Positions 1 through 6,263 of a stretch of 9,595 nt of DNA are shown piece after piece. Numbering within the stretch: the first letter of the stretch is position 1; every line of letters begins with the position of its first letter. A model generated the notes under the pieces. That model saw only the letters and a list, made by a program, of their open reading frames with translations, had not been told where the DNA came from and did no database searches. This stretch comes from Verrucomicrobiota bacterium. GTDB lineage: Bacteria > Verrucomicrobiota > Verrucomicrobiia > Opitutales > UBA953. The stretch spans positions 1 to 9,595 of the forward strand of contig SYID01000202.1 of the NCBI GenBank assembly GCA_005798925.1. Direction: 5' to 3'. Made by a program: the position numbers and the translations under genes.

Positions 1-8
1 ATCCTGAC

Positions 9-29
9 GGATGCGATGTCATCGCATCC
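9..29. repeat. 21-bp palindrome in the upstream non-coding region
   Basis: Arm GGATGCGATG (9-18) is followed by one base and its exact reverse complement CATCGCATCC (20-29). No coding frame covers it. It could be the end of a REP-like interspersed palindrome or a terminator or operator belonging to an unseen gene to the left. No T-run follows, so a classical terminator is unlikely. The symmetry is certain; the role is unknown. Confidence 0.6.
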
Positions 30-50
30 CTACCCATTGCCCGATGCAAC

Positions 51-76
51 TAGGTCGGCACGCAGTGTCGACCCTA
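51..76. repeat. Imperfect inverted repeat (hairpin) upstream of the DUF4838 gene
   Basis: GGTCGGCAC (53-61) pairs with GTGTCGACC (65-73) across a GCA loop: nine base pairs, one of them a G-T wobble. Allowing bulged base 74, outer TA (51-52) can also pair with TA (75-76). With the palindrome 22 bases to the left it gives two hairpins within 70 bp, the look of a repetitive extragenic palindrome. Whether it recurs in the genome cannot be seen here. Confidence 0.55.
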
Positions 77-149
77 CCTCGATGCCTCTTTCTATTCAAC
101 TGAGCCTCGGGGCCTCTGGGCCTCTTTCGCCACTGCATCCCTGGCCAAC

Positions 150-204
150 TTGTCAACGGGTCAACTAACATTTCCCCTATACTCTATACTCCGAACTCTA
201 TACT
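150..204 (+). promoter_or_regulatory. Candidate promoter region for the DUF4838-sugar transferase pair
   Basis: This is the AT-richest stretch before the first gene. TATACT -10-like hexamers lie at 178-183, 185-190 and 199-204. A TTGTCA hexamer (150-155) matches five of six -35 bases, but it is 22 bp from the first -10, longer than the usual 16-18. A direct repeat GTCAAC (152-157, 160-165) overlaps the -35-like element and could be a regulator half-site. The promoter is plausible but the start point is not resolved. Confidence 0.3.
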
Positions 205-205
205 C
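177..205. repeat. Heptanucleotide tandem repeat (CTATACT units)
   Basis: CTATACT occurs at 177-183, 184-190 and 198-204 in one 7-bp register. The unit between them (191-197, CCGAACT) is a degenerate copy matching at four of seven bases. Each intact unit contains TATACT, five of six matches to a bacterial -10 box. Short tandem repeats of this kind can change copy number by slippage, but nothing here shows that they do. Confidence 0.6.
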
Positions 206-206
206 T

Positions 207-232
207 GGGTTCGCCGATTAATCGGCGAACCC
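207..232. repeat. Perfect 26-bp palindrome abutting the first start codon
   Basis: Half-site GGGTTCGCCGATT (207-219) is followed directly by its exact reverse complement (220-232), and the ATG of the next gene starts at 233. In RNA it can fold into an 11-bp stem with a UUAA loop occupying the place where a ribosome binding site would be. No Shine-Dalgarno sequence is visible. It could be an operator, a translation-blocking hairpin or an inserted palindromic element. There is no U-tract, so it is not a standard terminator. Confidence 0.75.
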
Positions 233-2554
233 ATGCCCCGCATCCTGGCCCTGATCAGCCTCCTGCTGCTTTCTGTCGTCGTTCGCGCCGCCGGATTATT
301 CGACGCCGGAGCTTGGGCGCCCATCATCCTGCCCGCCGAACCGGAGGTCGATGAATGGCACGCCGCCCGGACCTTGGCCGACTGGTGCGAGCGCGTGACA
401 GGCGTCCGCCCGGCGATCCGGCATGAGCGCCCGGACGAGCCAGGCCCGGAGCTCGCGATCTATGTCGGCCATACCGCTTCGGCGAAAGCCGCCGGCGTGG
501 CGGCGCCGGACGTCGAGGGCGATTCCGCCCGTCGCACGGTCATCGGCCGGTCCGTCTTCCTTGTCGGCAACAATCCGGTGGCGACGCGCATCGCCGTCGG
601 CCGCTTCTGCGAACAGCACCTCGGCGTCTTCTTCGCTTTCCCGGGAGAGCAGGGGGCCGAATGGACGCCCCGTCATCAGCTGGGCTTCCCCCTCGCCGAC
701 GAATTCCGCCCGGATTTCCGCTGGCGCCAGATCGGCGGCTTGAACGAACTCGGCGCGGACTGGGCCTGCTCGGTCGGCTTCGGCCGCGTGCCGGCTTTCT
801 CGCATGGCCTTTTCCGCGTCTTCGACCGCAAGCTTTGGGAAAAGGAGCCGACGCTCTTCCCGCTCGTCGACGGCAAGCTGGTCGAGCCGAAGGACGCCAA
901 CAGCCCTAACCCGCACCTCGCCCACCCGCGCGGGCCCGAAGTCGGCGCCCGCTACGCCCGCGATTATTTCTACCGGAACCCCGGCGCTTTTTCCGTGGCC
1001 TTCGGGGTCAATGACACCTTCCGGTTCGACGACCGTGCTCCTTCCGAAGGTTGGTTCCGTGACCGTCCAGTCCGCACGGACTATGTCATGGGCTTCCTCA
1101 ACGGCGTCGCGGACTCGGTCTGGGCGCCTGATGGCGACAACGACGGCGACCACCACGCCATCGGTACGCTGGCTTACATGCAGACGTTGCGGGCGCCGAC
1201 GATCCCGGTGCGCCCGGAGATCTTCCCCTGGGTCTGCATGGAACGCATCGGCTACGGCTCGGAAGCCTTCGCCGCCCAAGACCGCGCGAACCTCGCCGCT
1301 TGGGCCAAGTCCGGCGTCCGGCGTCTGGGCGTCTATGATTATCTCTACGGTTCCGACGTCGCCTCGCCGCGCGTCAACCTCACCGCGCTGATCCGGTCCG
1401 TCCGCACGGCGTACACCGCGGGCGTCCGCGGTTGGTATGCCGAGGCCTATCCGCTTTGGGCGTTCGACGCCCCGAAGCTCTGGCTGGCCGCCAAGCTGCT
1501 GGAAAATCACGCCGCCGACACCCGCGAGCTCCTGACGCGGTGGTATGACGCCGCCTACGGTCCGGCGGCCGCGCCGATGATATCCGCTTACGCGCAGATC
1601 GAAGCCGCCTGGCGACGCGACGCGCAGCTCGGTGGCAAGGACGCCTTCCTCCGCCACTTCCGCGACGAGCGGGGCGCCCTCGTCCTGAGCCCCGCCGAGG
1701 TGACGGCGATCAGCGCCTGCCTCCGCGAGGCGCAGGACGCGCTGCTTTTCGCGAAGCAGACCCCGAGCCTGCGCCGCCAAGCCTGGCGCCTGCGTCAATT
1801 CGCCGAGGCCTGGGAGCTCTACCTGAGTTTCCGCGAGTCCGTGCAGGCCCGCCAAGTCACTCCCTCGGCCAACGAGCGCCTGAGCGCCCTTCGTCGGCTG
1901 TCCGTCGCGGAGACGGACTACGCGGCCAAGGAGGATTCCTTCAACAAGAGCTGGGGTGCCTACGGCTGGCCGGTCGCCTGGAGCGGCTTCCCGGCGGAGA
2001 ACCCCCGCACGCAATGGGCGGAACGCTACCTGGTCGAAGATTCGCCCGCGTCCCTCGAAGCCTGGGCCCGGACTGACCTGCCGAAAGGCTGGATGGCTTA
2101 TCGCGTCGCCCAGCAGGCGGACAAGGCCCCGGTCGCGCATCGGCATGACTTCGCCTCCCCCGATTCCAAGGATCCGCTCGAGCTCGCTCCATGGGCGCGC
2201 ACGCAGGTCGAACGCCAGCCGGCGGGGCTGCGCGTCGTCGCGCCCGCCGGCAAGATCGGACCGGTCGTCGCCCCCGTCGTGCTCCGCGAAGGCCGGCTCG
2301 TGCGGCTCCAGCTCTGGACCTGGGCCGAACGGCTCGGCGTGTCCGACGCCCAGGTGCGCGTGACGTTACGCTTCGTCGGCCCGGGCCGCTCGGCCGAGAT
2401 CACCCAGGTGTGCCAGCCGCGGCAGACCATCGTGCCCGCGATGACGCCGGCCTGGGCGACGGGCTTAGAATATGAAATCGCCTTCGTCGCCGGGGCCTTC
2501 ATCCAAGAAGCCACCGTGCAGTTCATCGACCTTCCCGCCGCCCCCGCCCGCTGA
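233..2554 (+). CDS. Secreted DUF4838 domain-containing protein
   Basis: A 773-residue exported protein. Residues 1-19 form a signal peptide (a short basic start, then a Leu/Val-rich core ending VVVRA), so it should act in the periplasm or outside the cell. Residues about 27-130 resemble the accessory alpha/beta domain found at the N-terminus of GH67/GH20-type carbohydrate enzymes. Residues about 155-430 match DUF4838, with SVAFGVNDTFRFDD (254-267), PEIFPWVCMERIGY (328-341) and RGWYAEAYPLW (399-409). A helical region follows, and the C-terminal ~130 residues look like a beta-sandwich. The catalytic activity of the DUF4838 family is not established, so a glycan-hydrolase-like role is inferred from fold and context. 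The start is supported by the signal peptide, although a palindrome occupies the ribosome-binding position. The stop codon overlaps the next start by one base (TGATG), which suggests translational coupling to the phosphoglycosyl transferase. The family call is firm; the function is not. Confidence 0.85.
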   Translation: MPRILALISLLLLSVVVRAAGLFDAGAWAPIILPAEPEVDEWHAARTLADWCERVTGVRPAIRHERPDEPGPELAIYVGHTASAKAAGVAAPDVEGDSARRTVIGRSVFLVGNNPVATRIAVGRFCEQHLGVFFAFPGEQGAEWTPRHQLGFPLADEFRPDFRWRQIGGLNELGADWACSVGFGRVPAFSHGLFRVFDRKLWEKEPTLFPLVDGKLVEPKDANSPNPHLAHPRGPEVGARYARDYFYRNPGAFSVAFGVNDTFRFDDRAPSEGWFRDRPVRTDYVMGFLNGVADSVWAPDGDNDGDHHAIGTLAYMQTLRAPTIPVRPEIFPWVCMERIGYGSEAFAAQDRANLAAWAKSGVRRLGVYDYLYGSDVASPRVNLTALIRSVRTAYTAGVRGWYAEAYPLWAFDAPKLWLAAKLLENHAADTRELLTRWYDAAYGPAAAPMISAYAQIEAAWRRDAQLGGKDAFLRHFRDERGALVLSPAEVTAISACLREAQDALLFAKQTPSLRRQAWRLRQFAEAWELYLSFRESVQARQVTPSANERLSALRRLSVAETDYAAKEDSFNKSWGAYGWPVAWSGFPAENPRTQWAERYLVEDSPASLEAWARTDLPKGWMAYRVAQQADKAPVAHRHDFASPDSKDPLELAPWARTQVERQPAGLRVVAPAGKIGPVVAPVVLREGRLVRLQLWTWAERLGVSDAQVRVTLRFVGPGRSAEITQVCQPRQTIVPAMTPAWATGLEYEIAFVAGAFIQEATVQFIDLPAAPAR

Positions 2555-3150
2555 TGCTCAAACGTGCTTTCGACATCGTCTTTTCGGCCGCCTGGCTCGT
2601 CGGCTTCGCGCCGCTCCTGCTCGTCGTCGCGATCCTCGTGCGCCTGAAGCTCGGCTCCCCGGTGCTGTTCATCCAGGAGCGTCCGGGCCTGCGCGGCCGA
2701 CCGTTCCGCATGGTCAAGTTCCGCACCATGACCGACGAGCGCGGACCCGACGGCGAGCTGCTCTCGGACGCCGTGCGCCTGACCGCTTTCGGCAAGTTCC
2801 TCCGCTCCACCACGCTCGACGAATTCCCGGAGATGTGGAACGTCCTCGTCGGCGACATGAGCGTCGTCGGCCCGCGCCCGCTCCTCATGCGCTACCTGTC
2901 GCGTTATAGCCCCTTCCAGGCCCGACGCATGGAGGTGAAACCCGGCGTCACCGGCTGGGCCCAGGTCAACGGCCGCAACGCCCTGAGCTGGGACGACAAG
3001 TTCGCCCTCGACGTCTGGTATGTCGACCACCGCACCTTCTGGCTGGACATGAGGATCGTCGTGAAGACGTTCTTCAAGGTCTTCGCGCGGAGCGGGATCA
3101 ACTCGGACAAATCGGCGACGATGGAGGAGTTTAGGGGTTCGGGAACCTGA
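2554..3150 (+). CDS. PglC-like monotopic phosphoglycosyl transferase (bacterial sugar transferase)
   Basis: A 198-residue short-form sugar transferase, expected to transfer a sugar 1-phosphate from a UDP-sugar to undecaprenyl phosphate at the inner membrane, the first step of a lipid-linked glycan. The N-terminus (residues 1-32) has the KRAFDI start and a hydrophobic re-entrant helix with a conserved Pro at 20; the residue before it is Ala where PglC has Ser. Further family motifs are KFRTM (55-59), the catalytic Asp-Glu pair D89-E90 in STTLDEFPEMWNVL, GDMSVVGPRPLL (100-111), PGVTGWAQVNGRN (130-142) and the tail SATMEEFRG (187-195). Length and the LDVWYVDHRTFWLD segment match the PglC/WeeH group, some of which use UDP-diNAcBac, but the aminotransferase and acetyltransferase genes that would support that sugar are not in view. 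The substrate is therefore open. There is no separate ribosome binding site; translation is probably coupled to the upstream gene. Confidence 0.93.
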   Translation: MLKRAFDIVFSAAWLVGFAPLLLVVAILVRLKLGSPVLFIQERPGLRGRPFRMVKFRTMTDERGPDGELLSDAVRLTAFGKFLRSTTLDEFPEMWNVLVGDMSVVGPRPLLMRYLSRYSPFQARRMEVKPGVTGWAQVNGRNALSWDDKFALDVWYVDHRTFWLDMRIVVKTFFKVFARSGINSDKSATMEEFRGSGT

Positions 3151-3202
3151 CCCGCCGGGATTTTTTGGTCGCCACGCCAATCCTGATTTCTAGTCCCTAG
3201 GT

Positions 3203-3964
3203 ATGAGGTTCAGTCTAGCCCGTTTTTTCTACAAGCTATGTGTCTCGGTAGAGAAACGGATGACCTATCTTTGCGGCAAGGGATATGGCGCCGCCACCAT
3301 CGTGCAAGAAGTTCGCATGGTATCATCTTTGCTTGGCCGCAGGCCCCGGCTCGCCGTCGATATCGGCGGCAATATCGGCGATTATTCCGCCGAGCTGCTG
3401 CGCGTCTTCCCCGGGATCGAGCTGCATGTCTTCGAGCCGGCCACTTCCAACGCGAACCGGCTACGTGCTCGGTTCGCCGCCCAAGAGCAGGTCAGCCTGC
3501 AGCAGGCCGCGTTGTCTGATGTCGCTGGCCGGATGACCCTCTTCGCGGATCAGGATGGCTCTGCTCTGGCCAGCTTGGCCCAGCGTCAGCGCGGCCGACT
3601 CAATGTCCGGTTCGACCCCATGGAGGAGGTGGAAGTGCGTCGCTTCGACACCTATTGGAAGCAGTCTTTGTCCAGCCGGGTCATCGACATCGTCAAGATC
3701 GACGTCGAAGGTTACGAGTTGATGGTCCTGCGGGGATTCGGTGAGGCGATTCGCAACGTCCGCGTGCTGCAATTCGAGTTCGGCGGGACGAACATCGACA
3801 CCAAGGTCTTCTTCCGTGACCTCTGGGGTTTCTTCGAGAAGGCGGGGTTCGATCTCTATCGTATAACGCCGCTGGGAGTCATGCGTATCGAGCACTATCA
3901 GGAGCGAGACGAACTTTTCATCATCACCAACTTCATCGCCGTCAACCGAAACGTCGGCGCGTGA
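3203..3964 (+). CDS. FkbM family methyltransferase 1
   Basis: A 253-residue SAM-dependent methyltransferase of the FkbM family (Rossmann fold), members of which O-methylate hydroxyls on sugars and other substrates. Motif I is LAVDIGGNIGDYS (50-62), the acidic end of strand 2 is VFEPA (76-80), and the family signature is DIVKIDVEGYELMVL (162-176), followed by VLQFEFGG (188-195). There is no signal peptide, so it is cytoplasmic. The start has only a weak TAGG before it. The first 60 bases are about 45% GC and use codons such as AGG, CTA and GTA that are scarce in the neighbours, as if this gene or its 5' end came from elsewhere. It lies 52 bp after the sugar transferase, so it may share that transcript. 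Its stop codon directly abuts that of the opposing oxidoreductase. The acceptor cannot be told from the sequence. Confidence 0.9.
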   Translation: MRFSLARFFYKLCVSVEKRMTYLCGKGYGAATIVQEVRMVSSLLGRRPRLAVDIGGNIGDYSAELLRVFPGIELHVFEPATSNANRLRARFAAQEQVSLQQAALSDVAGRMTLFADQDGSALASLAQRQRGRLNVRFDPMEEVEVRRFDTYWKQSLSSRVIDIVKIDVEGYELMVLRGFGEAIRNVRVLQFEFGGTNIDTKVFFRDLWGFFEKAGFDLYRITPLGVMRIEHYQERDELFIITNFIAVNRNVGA

Positions 3965-5062
3965 TCAGGATTTTCTGCCCAGATTCTTGAGCGAGGGATC
4001 CCGCGCCAGCGGCAACTCCACCGGAACTCCGCCCGCCTGCGCGGACTGATAGAGCGCCAAGATGAGTTCCACGGCTTTGCGGCCTTCGGCTCCGTCGACG
4101 GCGGGTTGCCTGCCTGTGCGGATGGCGGCGACGGCGTCCTCGAGATTGGAGCGATGCCAGGCGTGGCCGATCGCCTTGGGGTCATTGGCACCCGCGCCGC
4201 CGCCTTCGGTGGCCGGGGCGAGCACCGCGACGTCGGAGGGCAGGGGCTTCTCGAATTCGAAGGCGGTGAGCTTGTCGTCGCGCAGCACGGCGGCGCCCGT
4301 CGTGCCATGGATGCGGATCTCTGCCGGGAAACCCGTGCCGGACCAACATGCGGTCGAGCTGGCGAGCGTCGCACGGCAGCCATTGGCGAATTCGATCCAG
4401 CCGGCGGCGATGTCCTCGACCTCGATGCCGTCATGCGCGACGAGCCCCGCGGTGGCGGAAACGCGCTTGGGTTCACCAAGGAACCACAGCAGGAGGTCGA
4501 TGGTGTGGATGCCTTGGTTCATCACGGCACCGCCGCCATCGAGGGCGAACGTACCGCGCCAGGCCGCGGAATCATAATAGGCCTGCGTGCGCCACCAAGG
4601 GATGAGCGCGCCGGCGAGGGTCAGCTTGCCGAATCGGCCCGTCGCCAGCGCCGCCTTGAGCGCGACCGCGCCGGCGCCGAAGCGGCGGGGCAGGATGCCG
4701 GCGACCGTCACGCCGGCCTTGGCGCAGGCGGCGGTGAGTTCGTCGCAGCGGGCGAGGGTGACCTCGAGGGGCTTCTCGACGACGACGTGCTTGCCGGCCT
4801 TCGCGCAGGCGAGGGCTGGGGCGAGGTGATCGCCGCTAGGCGTGCAGAGGCAGACGATGTCGACGTCCGGATGGGCGAGGAGCGCCTCGGGCGTCTCGGC
4901 GAAGGTGATGCCATGCTTCGCGGCGAAATCGCGTCCCTTGGCGGGCGTGCGGTTATAAGCGGCGACGAGCTTCACGCCGGCGATCTCCGCGAGCGCCTTC
5001 GCGTGGAACTCGGCGATCATGCCGGTTCCCCAGATGCCGAAACCAAGGGGCCGTTGGGACAT
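3965..5062 (-). CDS. Gfo/Idh/MocA family NAD(P)-dependent oxidoreductase
   Basis: A 365-residue cytoplasmic oxidoreductase of the Gfo/Idh/MocA superfamily, many members of which oxidise or epimerise sugars, inositols or nucleotide sugars. The N-terminal Rossmann fold begins GIWGTGMIAEFHAKAL (9-24), with the GxGxxA dinucleotide loop at 12-17, then VCLCTPSGDH (70-79). VVVEKPLEVT (93-102) carries the conserved EKP lysine (K97). The C-terminal substrate domain has LDGGGAVMNQGIHTIDLLLW (174-193), with H186 in the usual catalytic position. Length is typical. The gene runs against the neighbours on both sides. No Shine-Dalgarno sequence precedes the ATG. Context suggests it prepares or modifies a nucleotide-sugar precursor, but a catabolic sugar dehydrogenase role is equally compatible with the sequence. 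The family is clear and the substrate unknown. Confidence 0.93.
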   Translation of the reverse strand: MSQRPLGFGIWGTGMIAEFHAKALAEIAGVKLVAAYNRTPAKGRDFAAKHGITFAETPEALLAHPDVDIVCLCTPSGDHLAPALACAKAGKHVVVEKPLEVTLARCDELTAACAKAGVTVAGILPRRFGAGAVALKAALATGRFGKLTLAGALIPWWRTQAYYDSAAWRGTFALDGGGAVMNQGIHTIDLLLWFLGEPKRVSATAGLVAHDGIEVEDIAAGWIEFANGCRATLASSTACWSGTGFPAEIRIHGTTGAAVLRDDKLTAFEFEKPLPSDVAVLAPATEGGGAGANDPKAIGHAWHRSNLEDAVAAIRTGRQPAVDGAEGRKAVELILALYQSAQAGGVPVELPLARDPSLKNLGRKS

Positions 5063-5169
5063 GGCGGGAGCCTAGTCCGAACCGGCGGTGGCGGGGAAGC
5101 CTGAACGTGGCGGTGCTTATCACTGTTAGGCTTGCTCGGCGCAGCTGGACGATCAGTCTGGATGAACAG
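5063..5169. promoter_or_regulatory. Divergent intergenic region between the oxidoreductase and FkbM 2
   Basis: These 107 bp separate the start of the minus-strand oxidoreductase from the preferred ATG of FkbM 2, so promoters for both directions are expected here. Around 5117-5131 it is more AT-rich than the genes on either side. I could not identify convincing -35/-10 pairs or an operator palindrome. If FkbM 2 instead starts at GTG 5107, only 44 bp would remain. Confidence 0.3.
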
Positions 5170-6087
5170 ATGTCCGTCTCCGCCCTGCTGGGAAAAATCT
5201 TCCGACGCAACTCCGCCTCTCGCGGCAAGGCGACGCCTTTCGCCGATCCGGGAACGCTGGCTAAGGGCGTCCGGCTGGAAGACCGCTTCCGCGAGGTCGT
5301 CGCCGACCCCGTCAACCTGCTCATCCGTCGGGTGCCGGAGGCCGGATTCGTGGACGCCGCCGGCCAGATCGTGCTCCACAACGGCTTGCGCGTGCCATTG
5401 CGGGGTCCGGGCTCTTATTACGGCGACTTCAGCGATCTGCTGATCATCAACCGAGGGGTCCACGAGCCGCTCGAGGAATATTGCTTCCAAGAAGTCCTCG
5501 CCCTTCTGCCGGAGCGTCCGGTGATGCTGGAGCTCGGGGCCTACTGGGCGCATTATTCGATGTGGCTGAAGCAAGCCCGACCCGCGGCGTTCTGCCACAT
5601 GGTGGAAAGCGATCCGGTGAACCTCGCCGCCGGCCGGGCCAATTTCGAACGCAATCACCTGGCCGGAGAATTCCACCTCGGCTTCGTGGCCCAAGGCGCC
5701 TTCGAGGTCGACCGCTTCCTGGAGGAGCGCGGCCTGCCTGGCTTGGACATCCTCCACGCCGATATTCAAGGCCACGAGGCCGAGATGTTGGACGGCGCGG
5801 CGAAAACCTTGGCTGCGCGGCGCGCCGGGAGGGTCTTCGTCTCCACCCATTCCGAAGCCCTGCACGCCGGCGTCGAAGCCCGTCTGCGCGCGCAGGGTTA
5901 TCTCATCGAGGCCTCTTCGTCGTTTGAGAGCCACACCACCAGCTACGACGGCTTCATCCTGGCATCCGCTCCCGGATTGCAGCCGGTGCTGGGCGGATGG
6001 CAGGCGCTCGGAAGGCTGGAGATGCTACGCGCCGACCCCGCCCGGCTGCTGCGTTCCATCGCGGGTCGCGTCGGCAGCCCGGCATGA
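5170..6087 (+). CDS. FkbM-type methyltransferase 2 (variant motif I)
   Basis: A predicted SAM-dependent methyltransferase of 305 residues from ATG 5170. An alternative GTG start at 5107 would add 21 residues. The GTG has a fair GGGGAAG (5093-5099) before it, but those 21 codons end in G or C in only 12 cases against 17 of the next 21, so they look non-coding and the ATG is preferred. Numbered from the GTG, motif I is VMLELGAYWAHYSMW (139-153) in place of the usual D(V/I)GAN(x)G, followed by VESDP (166-170) and the signature GLDILHADIQGHEAEML (212-228). The C-terminus has TTSYDGFILAS (277-287). A roughly 110-residue N-terminal region before the fold has no motif I recognise. It is likely cytoplasmic. 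It lies between the divergent oxidoreductase and FkbM 3 on the same strand, with 176 bp before FkbM 3. The fold is confident; the exact substrate class is not. Confidence 0.82.
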   Translation: MSVSALLGKIFRRNSASRGKATPFADPGTLAKGVRLEDRFREVVADPVNLLIRRVPEAGFVDAAGQIVLHNGLRVPLRGPGSYYGDFSDLLIINRGVHEPLEEYCFQEVLALLPERPVMLELGAYWAHYSMWLKQARPAAFCHMVESDPVNLAAGRANFERNHLAGEFHLGFVAQGAFEVDRFLEERGLPGLDILHADIQGHEAEMLDGAAKTLAARRAGRVFVSTHSEALHAGVEARLRAQGYLIEASSSFESHTTSYDGFILASAPGLQPVLGGWQALGRLEMLRADPARLLRSIAGRVGSPA

Positions 6088-6263
6088 GCCCCGTGGCGAC
6101 GACGCGTGCGTCCGGATGATCAGGCTCGTCGGCGTATTGATATTGAACAGCCATGCGGGCCGGCGATAGAAAGCGTGATGCGACCGAGGCCACCCCGCCC
6201 CCTGCCTTTGTTTCTTGAACTTACGAACCAAGTGGTGGCGGCAAACAAACCCGTCGGAGCCGT

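Noticed and set aside
296..2146. 616-codon open frame on the minus strand opposite the DUF4838 gene
   Set aside because: It is rich in Arg, Gly, Ala and Val, with no recognisable domain and no signal peptide. It mirrors the codon bias of the plus-strand gene, which has a signal peptide and family motifs.
3133..3166. Possible intrinsic terminator after the sugar transferase (six T at 3161-3166)
   Set aside because: The best stem is only four or five pairs (around 3135-3148) and ends 12 bases before the T-run, so it does not form a proper terminator.
2098..3180. 360-codon minus-strand frame opposite the sugar transferase
   Set aside because: It is antisense to a clearly identified phosphoglycosyl transferase and spans two plus-strand genes. 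No domain is visible.
4106..5104. 332-codon plus-strand frame opposite the Gfo/Idh/MocA gene
   Set aside because: It has low-complexity Gly/Arg/Glu composition and no motif. The opposing strand encodes a complete oxidoreductase.
5017..5934. 305-codon minus-strand frame opposite FkbM 2
   Set aside because: It overlaps the start of the oxidoreductase and the methyltransferase motifs of the plus strand. No family features are present.
6101..6112. GACGC-GT-GCGTC interrupted palindrome after FkbM 2
   Set aside because: The two-base loop is too short for a stable hairpin, and no T-run follows. It is likely chance in GC-rich sequence.
6143..6170. Possible promoter TTGAAC-16 bp-GATAGA before FkbM 3
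   Set aside because: The -10 element matches only three of six consensus bases. It is too weak to call in a 176-bp gap, although a promoter somewhere in 6088-6263 is plausible.
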